A stretch of 64,000 bases of DNA, taken from contig OZ255706.1 in NCBI GenBank assembly GCA_965277025.1, positions 2,232,001 through 2,296,000 on the forward strand, given 5' to 3'. The number at the start of each line of letters is the position of its first letter. Within the stretch, counting starts at the first letter, position 1. Shown piece after piece: positions 26,124 through 33,635 of this stretch. Both the position numbers and the translations under genes were made by a program. The notes under the pieces were generated by a model. It was not told the origin of the DNA and searched no databases. It was given only the letters and a program-made list of their open reading frames with translations. This DNA comes from Methylomarinum sp965277025 (GTDB lineage: Bacteria > Pseudomonadota > Gammaproteobacteria > Methylococcales > Methylomonadaceae).

Positions 26124-27346
26124 TCTCTGTACATGACAAAAATTAACTTATGACAAATGAGTCTCATGTATTCCAGTGACAAAAGGTATGGGTTGCAAAA
26201 GAGCAATCACTTTTCTAATCATCCTTTTTGATTGAGATAAGACATTAAACAACGTTGAGCGGATACAATCTAATCCATATCGAAACAGGCTTTGCGCGAG
26301 CCGCTGATGTGTTTTGGTTTTTATTGGTAACTCGCAATCATGTTTCCATTCGCCTGCTTTATGTGACCAACAGAAAGCAATAACGGGAAGTACTAACAAT
26401 TTTTTGATCCGAAGATAACCGACTACACGCGTTTCCTCAAGTTTGAATCCCCGTCCTTTTAAACAGCCGAAAAGCGTTTCGATTTCCCAACGCAAGCCAT
26501 AAATTTTAATCGCATCAGGGTTCAAATGCTGACAGACGATGATTAATAACTCACCATCACTCAGCCGTAACCCACTGAGATAAATTGAACAATTTCCTAA
26601 ATAGCGCGCTGTTGAGAGGTGTCGTGTGCTACCCGGCTTAAGCCCATAAAACAAACGCTCTACGCGTATTCGCTGGCCTTGGGCATTGGTTGTCCTGGCG
26701 TTGTTGCGAATACGGATATAAAAGGGAATCTCTTGCTCAAACAACCAGCCCATCCATTCGTCTCCAATAAACTCCCGATCAGCCAAAAGACCTTTGATGT
26801 GATGTCGGCCAAACTGCGCAATAAAGCGTTTCATCAGCGCTATACGTTCCTTCGTATTAGAGTTGCCCCGCTTGTTTAAAGGCAACCAATACACAGGAAT
26901 GGCGGCACCCCGATAAACCACGGCAAGCACCAGCAGATTAATATTGGTTTTACCCCACTTCCAATTCGTCCTGTCTAACGTCAGATAGTAATCCTGATCA
27001 GTGAAACCAAACAGTTTCATGATGAAATGAGCGACTTCATTGTAATCCAGCCAATGGTCACTGAAAAATCGTTGCATCCGTCGATATCGTGAGGAAATTT
27101 TTGCCCGACGGGGAAAGAATACGGCGAGCTGGGCCAGATTGACCGTGCTAACTGCCATCAAAGCAATTAACATACCCACAAAACAAACGATTCTTGCCTT
27201 GTTCCATTGAAAGTGCTCAGTTAATATGACGGTCAGCTCGTTGATTTGTAATGTCCCGTTATTCATGTTCGCTAAAACAAAATGCGGTATTTAATTACAT
27301 TTCAACGAGCTACGCTAGCTTTTAATATTTTTTGTCATGTACAGAG
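26124..27346 (-). mobile_element. IS4-type element, copy A
   Basis: A 1,223-bp element has inverted ends CTCTGTACATGACAAAAA and a perfect 9-bp duplication CGAAATGTT at 26115-26123 and 27347-27355. Copies B (45528) and C (57319) are nearly identical and lie in the opposite orientation. Confidence 0.9.
26148..27266 (-). CDS. IS4-family transposase (copy A)
   Basis: This 372-residue DDE transposase has LTLDRTNWKWG (first Asp), IKGLLADREFIG (second Asp) and YGLRWEIETLFGCLKGRGFKLE, the YREK-like Glu motif typical of IS4. The N-terminus is helical and hydrophobic. Compared with copies B and C there are only scattered substitutions: RNNART here and RNNAWT there, GCLKGRG in A and C and GGLKGRG in B. 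Confidence 0.9.
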   Translation of the reverse strand: MNNGTLQINELTVILTEHFQWNKARIVCFVGMLIALMAVSTVNLAQLAVFFPRRAKISSRYRRMQRFFSDHWLDYNEVAHFIMKLFGFTDQDYYLTLDRTNWKWGKTNINLLVLAVVYRGAAIPVYWLPLNKRGNSNTKERIALMKRFIAQFGRHHIKGLLADREFIGDEWMGWLFEQEIPFYIRIRNNARTTNAQGQRIRVERLFYGLKPGSTRHLSTARYLGNCSIYLSGLRLSDGELLIIVCQHLNPDAIKIYGLRWEIETLFGCLKGRGFKLEETRVVGYLRIKKLLVLPVIAFCWSHKAGEWKHDCELPIKTKTHQRLAQSLFRYGLDCIRSTLFNVLSQSKRMIRKVIALLQPIPFVTGIHETHLS

Positions 27347-27467
27347 CGAAATGTTGAAAGAAATGGGTTGTCACCGTTGCCAGGGATTTTATTTTGGCAA
27401 GCCAATGACGCCGGAACAGTTAGTGCAACTCGTTCAATTCAGAAATGAGAAACAGGTGTTGGATTAA
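27347..27467 (+). pseudogene. GAF-PAS-GGDEF-EAL gene, fragment 5 (C-terminus)
   Basis: The end of the EAL protein reads EMLKEMGCHRCQGFYFGKP, then MTPEQLVQLVQF and a TAA at 27467. C-x-x-x-Q-G-F/Y-x-F-x-x-P is the standard C-terminal EAL motif. This closes the shredded gene begun at 20716. Confidence 0.87.
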
Positions 27468-27587
27468 CGAACCTTTATCCTTGTCTGTAAACATCAATAG
27501 AGCGGCAGATCAACGGCGTTTAGATTCAGAATATCAACCGCCGGCATGCGGTATTGCAAGACAGTTTCTCTTAGAAAACATTTCCGG

Positions 27588-27669
27588 TAGCCCGTATGAA
27601 GCGACGCGGAATACGGGAAGTGGGAGCTCCGATTATCCCGGATTCCGTTTCACTTCATCCGGGCTACTT
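27588..27669 (+). repeat. Hairpin-forming intergenic repeat (MITE-like)
   Basis: GTAGCCCGTATGAAGCGACG on the left pairs imperfectly with CTTCATCCGGGCTAC on the right, over about 80 bp. Palindromes with GTAGCCCGGATGAAGCG cores are common between genes in environmental proteobacteria. The remainder of the 27468-27747 gap is AT-rich with no gene visible. Confidence 0.6.
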
Positions 27670-27747
27670 CAATGCATAACATCAGTTATTAAGTTATATA
27701 ATTTAACATAATATACATTATGCGAAGTTATAAATAATCTAGTCTTC

Positions 27748-27999
27748 TCAACCTCCAGCCACTTTCGGCCAGATGGCGATCACATCCTGGTCTTTCAATT
27801 GGGTCGATTTACGTTGTTCCTGTGGAATATAAACGCCATTCAGCATGACCAGAAAAGCCTGTTGTTCAGAAATGGAAAATTGATCGATAACATCCTGTAA
27901 TGAGGTTCCGTTCTTGACATCCATTTTAACGGCATGTCCTTGCGCCTCAGGCGGCAGCAAATCCATCAGCGAGGCATATAATTTAAAGCTGATCTGCAT
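27748..27999 (-). CDS. MoaD/ThiS-like small sulphur-carrier protein of AOR operon
   Basis: This 83-residue beta-grasp protein starts MQISFKLYASLMDLLPPEA and ends IWPKVAGG, the di-glycine C-terminus that carries the thiocarboxylate in MoaD/ThiS proteins. Its ATG shares one base with the stop of the FAD subunit (TGATG), so it is translated with the oxidoreductase. A dedicated MoaD-like carrier would suit synthesis of the tungsten or molybdenum pterin cofactor needed by the large subunit. That link is inference from the operon. An upstream ATG would only extend into the preceding gene. Confidence 0.82.
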   Translation of the reverse strand: MQISFKLYASLMDLLPPEAQGHAVKMDVKNGTSLQDVIDQFSISEQQAFLVMLNGVYIPQEQRKSTQLKDQDVIAIWPKVAGG

Positions 28000-29252
28000 C
28001 AGTTTAGAACCTGGTGCGTTGCCAGCCAGGCTTCCATCATACGTGTGGGGTTTTCCATCAAGCGTTGTTTCCACTGGCCAAGATGGGTCCGGTTTTGTAT
28101 CAGACCACGTAAAACCCCAATATGCTGTGTCAGGCCAATACTGGTCGCACCAATGAGAACATCGTCTTCAAACTGCAGATTGAGATATTTAAAGTGTTCA
28201 GGGTCATATAATTCTGTGGCGTCACCCTGTTCACATCCCATCCACTGACCAAATGAACTGGAAATCAAGCCCAGTGTGTCCAATACGTTCATGTTGATAG
28301 CGCCTTGGTGAACGGCGCCCGACAAACCAAGCATATTTTTCGCCGCTATTTTTGCATGTTCTGCTGCTGTTTGTTGAATGGCCTGGACGGTATATTGGCC
28401 GGTGGAAAAATCCAGGCCTTGCGCCACATCACCAGCGGCATATATGTGTTCCACACTGGTTTGCATATGTCTGTCAATTAAAATGCCCTGATCGATATTG
28501 ATTTCGCTGTCTTTTAAAAATTCGATATTAGGCTTAACACCCGTGGCCGCCACCAAAAAATCAGCGCATAGCGGCTGTTGACCGGCCAACTGAATGGAAA
28601 GTCCCGATTGATTTTTTATCGGTTTGATTGCCTCGACCTGAGTCGATGTCTTTACCTCAATACCTTTTTCAATACACCATTGTTTTATCAGGTTACCGGC
28701 TTTCTTATTCATCATTCGAGGAACCATTCTGTCGCCACGCTCGACTACAGTCAATTGTGCGCCTCTTTTGACCAATGCTTCCAAAATGATACAGCCAATA
28801 AACCCCGCTCCCATCAATATAACCTTGCTGCCGGATTGAACTGTGTCTCTAATTTTGCGCGCATCTTCCAATGTCCAGCAACTGGTGACAGCGGGTAAAT
28901 CCATCCCTGAAATCGGAGGTCTGACCGGGTGTGAGCCTGAAGCAATCAAACATTTGTCATAGCTGATACTTCGCCCGTCTTTTAAATAAATCCGTTTATT
29001 CGAGCTATCCAGGTGCTGAACCTGACTATAAACCAAATCGATATTTGATTGTTTGAAATGATCGGCCTGTTTACGCAAATACGTTCCTGACTCTGCAATA
29101 TTCCCCATCAATAAATAAGGAATAGCCATGCGTGAATAAGGTGGCTCGGGTTCAGCGCCAGTCAGGATGATTTTAGCCTGTAAGTCGTGTTTCCTGATGG
29201 TTTCGGCGGCAATTACGCCGGCTGGCCCCATACCAATGATAACGTGCTGCAC
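27999..29252 (-). CDS. FAD/NAD(P)-dependent oxidoreductase subunit (AorC-like)
   Basis: This 417-residue Pyr_redox_2 flavoprotein has FAD-binding IIGMGPAGVIAAETI at residues 4-18, a central NAD(H)-binding Rossmann turn ILMGAGFIG near 145, and IYAAGDVAQG near 272, the second FAD motif. No redox disulfide CxxxxC is seen in the N-terminal domain, as in ferredoxin or nitrite reductase-type flavoproteins. Together with the AOR and four-cluster ferredoxin genes upstream it matches AorC, which passes electrons from aldehyde oxidation to NAD+. Its start overlaps the AOR stop by one base. The first 1,074 bases are copied at 23564. Confidence 0.85.
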   Translation of the reverse strand: MQHVIIGMGPAGVIAAETIRKHDLQAKIILTGAEPEPPYSRMAIPYLLMGNIAESGTYLRKQADHFKQSNIDLVYSQVQHLDSSNKRIYLKDGRSISYDKCLIASGSHPVRPPISGMDLPAVTSCWTLEDARKIRDTVQSGSKVILMGAGFIGCIILEALVKRGAQLTVVERGDRMVPRMMNKKAGNLIKQWCIEKGIEVKTSTQVEAIKPIKNQSGLSIQLAGQQPLCADFLVAATGVKPNIEFLKDSEINIDQGILIDRHMQTSVEHIYAAGDVAQGLDFSTGQYTVQAIQQTAAEHAKIAAKNMLGLSGAVHQGAINMNVLDTLGLISSSFGQWMGCEQGDATELYDPEHFKYLNLQFEDDVLIGATSIGLTQHIGVLRGLIQNRTHLGQWKQRLMENPTRMMEAWLATHQVLN

Positions 29253-31105
29253 TATGACAACCCTAAACGTTGCAAGGTGTCTGTTTCAGGGATGCCCTCC
29301 TGTGTCCAGCCACGCAGTTGATAGTATTTGGGTAGCATCTTGCCCAAGTCATTCACTTTGCCTTTTGCAGGTCCTGTTCTAGCCGCTTCTTTTAACAATC
29401 GTTTGGGTAATGTGTCATCCTTGCCTGTCAGCCCGGCCGCCAGATTGAACTGTCTTTCAAGATTCCATATACGTTCACCGACTTCCAGTAATTTATCCGT
29501 CGTCCACTCCCCTTTACAGGCCGCATCAATTTGTGGAGCAATATCATCCAATGTCCAGGCAAAAGTCGTAAATACACACAGCCCGGTTGAATCCACGGCG
29601 GCGGTCACATCCTGAAAGGCTTTTACCAGTTCCGGTTTGCCTTCTGTTGTCAATGGGTCGGTTTTTTCCGGCACCCCCAACACTTCAGACGATACGGTAT
29701 AACTGCGCAGATGACAGGCGCCCCGGTTTGAGGTGGCGTAAGTCAGTCCCATCCCTTGAATACCACGCGGATCGTAAGCTGGAAACTCCTGGGCTTTGAC
29801 CGTCATGGATAAATCAGGGTTGCCATATTTTTCACACAGCCGTTTGGAACCCAGGCCTAAATCCTTGCCAAATCCCTCCCCTTTGGCTGTCAATTCAACC
29901 ATTTTAACCAGGGCTTCGGCATTGCCAAACGTCAGTTCAATGCCCCCCGTATCGTCTTTGCTGATCTTACCCTGTTCGTATAATTCCATTGCCGCAGCTA
30001 AGGTCGAACCAAATGAAATCGGATCAAAACCATCTTCGTTACAGATAAAATTAGCGTAAGTCAGTGCATCCAGATCGTCGATACACAAATCAGAGCCTAA
30101 TGCCCAGGCCGCTTCATACTCGAGGCCACCAGAAGCATGCCAGTATTCCGGTTTGTTTTTGATGGAAAAATGGCCTTTATCGATAGTGGAAATACGCCCA
30201 CAGGCGATGGTACAGCCGAAACAAGCCGCATTAGTGGTTAAATTGGCTTTGTTATCGGAAGATCGAATCTGGTGCATGGCTTCACCACTGATTCGCTCAG
30301 CCCCTTCAAATTGTACTTCCTTCATGTTTTTGGTGGGCATGGCGCCTATTTCATTGATGACGTTCATCAACACCTGAGTGCCGTAAGTTGGCAGACCTTC
30401 ATGAGTAATCGTATTTTCCTGCAAGACTTTTTTGGCTTGACCTGTGGCTGCAAAAAACCGGGTAACATCCTTGATATTACCCACGCCTTTTGTCCCTCTG
30501 ACGGCAATGGCCTTAAGGTTTTTTGATGCCATAACGGTGCCGACACCTGAACGGCCAGCGGCACGATGCAAGTCATTGATGACCCCGGCATACAAACAGC
30601 CTTGTTCGGCGGAACGGCCAATACAGGCAATTCTAAGTAATGGGTCCTGATGTTTTCGGTGCAGTATTTCATCCGTTTTCCAGACGCTGTTTCCCCATAA
30701 ATCATCAGCGGGCAACAACTGCGCCTGATCGTTTTCCAGATACAAATAAACCGGCGCATCCGCCCTGCCCTCGAAAATAATCATATCCCAGCCGGCATTT
30801 TTGATTTCCGCGCCGATAAAGCCGCCGGAATTTGAACAGGCAATCGCCCCCGTCAACGGGCTTTTGGTAATCACCGAATAACGACCGCCAGTTGCTGCCA
30901 TCGTGCCGGTCAGAGGTCCTGTGATCATAATCAGTTTATTTTCAGGCGATAAGGGATCGACTTTTGGGTCTATTTCTTCTACCAGATATTTACTGCCCAA
31001 GCCCCGTTGTCCCAGATATTGACCAGCCCATGCCATATTAAGTGGTTCAATATGACAAGTTCTTTCAGTGAGATTGACGCGCAGTACTTTTTCAGTCCAG
31101 GCCAT
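29252..31105 (-). CDS. Aldehyde:ferredoxin oxidoreductase, tungsten-type large subunit
   Basis: A 617-residue AOR-family protein. The N-terminal domain begins EKVLRVNLTERTCHIEPL and has GPLTGTMAATGGRYSVITKSP (shown in part), the pterin-binding region, and HRAAGRSGVGTVMASKNLKA, a strong family signature. The [4Fe-4S] ligands are CFGCTIAC near residue 296 and a later Cys in STGLCVF near 505. AOR enzymes hold a W-bispterin cofactor and oxidise aldehydes to carboxylic acids. Genes on either side (ferredoxin, flavoprotein) suggest the AorABC type that reduces NAD+. Substrate cannot be read from sequence. Confidence 0.92.
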   Translation of the reverse strand: MAWTEKVLRVNLTERTCHIEPLNMAWAGQYLGQRGLGSKYLVEEIDPKVDPLSPENKLIMITGPLTGTMAATGGRYSVITKSPLTGAIACSNSGGFIGAEIKNAGWDMIIFEGRADAPVYLYLENDQAQLLPADDLWGNSVWKTDEILHRKHQDPLLRIACIGRSAEQGCLYAGVINDLHRAAGRSGVGTVMASKNLKAIAVRGTKGVGNIKDVTRFFAATGQAKKVLQENTITHEGLPTYGTQVLMNVINEIGAMPTKNMKEVQFEGAERISGEAMHQIRSSDNKANLTTNAACFGCTIACGRISTIDKGHFSIKNKPEYWHASGGLEYEAAWALGSDLCIDDLDALTYANFICNEDGFDPISFGSTLAAAMELYEQGKISKDDTGGIELTFGNAEALVKMVELTAKGEGFGKDLGLGSKRLCEKYGNPDLSMTVKAQEFPAYDPRGIQGMGLTYATSNRGACHLRSYTVSSEVLGVPEKTDPLTTEGKPELVKAFQDVTAAVDSTGLCVFTTFAWTLDDIAPQIDAACKGEWTTDKLLEVGERIWNLERQFNLAAGLTGKDDTLPKRLLKEAARTGPAKGKVNDLGKMLPKYYQLRGWTQEGIPETDTLQRLGLS

Positions 31106-31107
31106 GA

Positions 31108-31578
31108 TTACTCTCCTTCAACCAGATTCAACTGGGCGTATTTTTTCATTTTCTCATAGCCTGTCTGTTCGGCATCGATATAAACAATCGCTTCGGTCGG
31201 GCAGGCTTTTGCGCAAGCCGGGTCACCGCCGCATAAATCACATTTATCGACTTTACCCGTATCACAATTATAATTAATGGTGCCAAAAGGACAGGAAATC
31301 GTGCATACCTTGCAACCAACACAGAGTGTTTCATTGACCTCTTTGGCGCCGGTAATCAAATTAGTGGTGATCGCATCAACCGGGCAAGCCTGCATACACC
31401 AGGCCTCCTCGCATTGCGTACACGTGTAAGGAGAAAACTGCCCCAGGTCATGAAAGGTAAATACCTTGATGCGCGACTTGGCAGGATTGAATACACCTGT
31501 TTTTTCGTAAGAACAAGCCATTTCGCATTGCAGGCAACCTGTGCATTTATAGGCATCTAAATGTAATGATTTTTGCAT
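31108..31578 (-). CDS. Four-cluster ferredoxin subunit (AorA-like)
   Basis: A 156-residue electron-transfer protein with sixteen cluster cysteines in four groups: CTGCLQCEMAC (12-22), CTQCEEAWCMQACP, CVGCKVCTISCP and CDLCGGDPACAKACP. This is the HycB/DmsB/AorA plan with four [4Fe-4S] clusters. It lies 2 bp upstream of the AOR gene and 2 bp downstream of the membrane protein gene, so it is firmly in the operon. Role inferred: electron wire between the tungsten subunit and the flavoprotein. Confidence 0.9.
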   Translation of the reverse strand: MQKSLHLDAYKCTGCLQCEMACSYEKTGVFNPAKSRIKVFTFHDLGQFSPYTCTQCEEAWCMQACPVDAITTNLITGAKEVNETLCVGCKVCTISCPFGTINYNCDTGKVDKCDLCGGDPACAKACPTEAIVYIDAEQTGYEKMKKYAQLNLVEGE

Positions 31579-31580
31579 GA

Positions 31581-32195
31581 TTAATCCTGTTGATTTTCGT
31601 GCGGGGAATTTTCATTCTCAATTTCTTGAAGAAATTCCTGATTATTCTGGATAGTTGGAAAAATCAAGGTTTTTTCCAGATGAAAACCTAGCCAAACAAT
31701 AGGGATCGCCAAAATCAAATCGAGCCCGAATTGCCCACCTAAAATCACGCTTAAGGCGGCCGTGCCAAACAAAAATCCGCCGACCAGATAATAATGAGGA
31801 CCTAAAAGTAATCCCAGCAGCACCATGGTGTGCGCCAAAATGATATGAATACTCATTGCCGCACCGGAAGGCCTGATCATGTCCGCATGCCATAATAAAA
31901 ACACCAGCAGCACCGAAATCATGGCGCTGCCCCAAAAAACTATTTCGTAGCGCATTAATTCTTTATTGACAACGCCAGTGCTGTATTCCTTGGCTTTTTC
32001 ACTTAACCAGGAACAATATAAAAATACAGGAGTAACGCATAACCAGTAGAATAAAGCGATACGTTCAACAAACTCGACCAATAGTTCACCGATAAAAACC
32101 ATCGAGATCAGGCTGACGAAAATAACTTCATTGATATAAATATAATGAAGCGCCTTGTTCAAACTCCAATGCTTGTATGGTGGTAATTTAGCCAT
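31581..32195 (-). CDS. Polytopic membrane protein heading the AOR operon
   Basis: A 204-residue integral membrane protein not recognised as a named family. About five to six hydrophobic segments are visible, including VIFVSLISMVFIGELLVEF, IALFYWLCVTPVFLY, MISVLLVFLLWHADM and AHTMVLLGLLLGPHYYLVG. Histidines lie next to the membrane segments (HADM, HIILAHTM, GPHYY), so a haem or quinone site is conceivable but not shown. The C-terminus is polar (IENENSPHENQQD). I prefer ATG 32195 (MAKLPPYKHWS), preceded by AAGG. ATG 32231 is possible. IS5 copy 2 ends about 40 bp upstream. Confidence 0.65.
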   Translation of the reverse strand: MAKLPPYKHWSLNKALHYIYINEVIFVSLISMVFIGELLVEFVERIALFYWLCVTPVFLYCSWLSEKAKEYSTGVVNKELMRYEIVFWGSAMISVLLVFLLWHADMIRPSGAAMSIHIILAHTMVLLGLLLGPHYYLVGGFLFGTAALSVILGGQFGLDLILAIPIVWLGFHLEKTLIFPTIQNNQEFLQEIENENSPHENQQD

Positions 32196-32234
32196 AATGA
32201 CACCTTGAATGACAGAAACATTTTTTCCCATTAA

Positions 32235-33620
32235 CAGGCTGTTGAAAAACGCCCCTATGCCTCCGGCTCCAGCCCTTCATTTTGGGTTAAGTTTACCTCT
32301 GGATGGCCTGATTAGCCAGGTTTTCCGGTATCAGCCGGTTTATATTGCCCTTTCGAGGCTTTATTTCCACCTTTTGGCGGATTTCAGGCACAACGGTGCC
32401 TACGCAGTTGAATAACGCCATTGTAACAAGGTCATCAGGCGGGTCAGGTTATACGCTGCGAAGGTGAATACGGTTTGGGCAGTCACTTTTTTCACTCCGC
32501 GAAATCGGGTTTGACGTAATCCCCCAACAGTTTTGCTCCAGCCAAAGACTTCTTTGATCCGTTTACGGATTTTGAGACTGCTGGTATAACCTGAGTGCCG
32601 GGTTGTCCGCTTGTCAATCGCCGAACCTTTCGCTTTTTGAGTCACATGCTGGGTCACCTTCATTGCGCGAAGCTCGGCAACGAAGTTTTGGGTATCATAG
32701 TTTTTGTCACTGCCCACTGTGGCACCCGCTTTTTTGACGCTGCGTTTGATCATTTTTGTCGCCGCCTCCCGCCCAGCCGTTCCTGTCGCCTGGGTCACTT
32801 CAACATCGACGACCAAACCATGGCGATTTTCCATGAGTGCATGGCCCGGAAAAGCGAGTTGGGCTTTATCGCCCTGACTTTTTTTATACATCCTTGCTTC
32901 CGGGTCCGTTGTCGATTCATGCGTGTCGTTACAGCGTTTCTCGCCTTTGAAGTTGACACTCGGATTGCGGGTGGGATCCTCCGGCGGCCGGCTCGAACCG
33001 TCTTTGGCCTTGACGCTTTTCACAGAAGCCCAGGCCTTGATTAGCGTGCCATCAACCGAAAAGTGTTCGTCTGAGACTAAATACTGCCATTCGGCCAGGC
33101 ACAGCACACGATCAAAAAACAAACGACTCACGCGCTCATTCAATAGACGGTCACGATTGGCGCTGAACGTTGAATGATCCCAAACCTCATCATCCATTGA
33201 TAAGCCGACAAACCAACGATACAGCAGATTGAAATCAATGTGTTCGATCAGTTGCCGCTCCGAACGAATGGAAAACAGGATTTGCAACAAACTGGCACGG
33301 AGTAAACGCTCGGGAGGAATTGACGCCCGGCCCCGTCGGGAATACAGGTCATCGAACTCCTCATCCAGAGTAGTCAATAGAATATCGACCAAATATCGTA
33401 GTTTGCGTAAAGGATGATCACCCGGAATTCTAGATTCCAGTGTCCGATAACTGAATAATTCGTTTTGGGTATAATCAATGCCGCGCATAACAAATAAAAA
33501 ATCGGGGAATATCAAATGGATTGAATCATTTTACCATAAATAACAATTAGTTATGTAATCAAATGCCAATTATGGCAACGAAACAATGCGGCCTCCATGT
33601 TGGATTAAATCAACAGCCTG
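32235..33620 (-). mobile_element. IS5-type element, copy 2
   Basis: A 1,386-bp element has CAGGCTGTTGA inverted ends and a perfect TTAA duplication at 32231-32234 and 33621-33624. It lies in the spacer between the AOR operon and tolC, reading toward the AOR operon. Confidence 0.9.
32400..33488 (-). CDS. IS5-family transposase (copy 2)
   Basis: A 362-residue transposase from MRGIDYTQNELFSYR (ATG 33488). Nearly identical to copy 1, with changes such as SVKSV for SVKSI, VGSDKNYDTQ for VGGDKNYDTR and HSGYTS for HPGYTS. It stops at a TAG 13 codons earlier than copy 1. DDE motifs are intact. It reads toward the AOR operon, so read-through transcription into that operon is possible. Confidence 0.88.
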   Translation of the reverse strand: MRGIDYTQNELFSYRTLESRIPGDHPLRKLRYLVDILLTTLDEEFDDLYSRRGRASIPPERLLRASLLQILFSIRSERQLIEHIDFNLLYRWFVGLSMDDEVWDHSTFSANRDRLLNERVSRLFFDRVLCLAEWQYLVSDEHFSVDGTLIKAWASVKSVKAKDGSSRPPEDPTRNPSVNFKGEKRCNDTHESTTDPEARMYKKSQGDKAQLAFPGHALMENRHGLVVDVEVTQATGTAGREAATKMIKRSVKKAGATVGSDKNYDTQNFVAELRAMKVTQHVTQKAKGSAIDKRTTRHSGYTSSLKIRKRIKEVFGWSKTVGGLRQTRFRGVKKVTAQTVFTFAAYNLTRLMTLLQWRYSTA

Positions 33621-33635
33621 TTAAAGAGAAAAAGG

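Noticed and set aside
28578..28898. 106-codon frame antisense to the flavoprotein gene, also found at 23918-24238
   Set aside because: It appears twice only because the 1,127-bp block is duplicated. The opposite strand carries clear FAD and NAD motifs.
20716..32234. Composite transposon bounded by two IS5 copies
   Set aside because: The outer flanks do not form a shared duplication and each copy has its own TTAA-type flanks. A mobile unit cannot be claimed.
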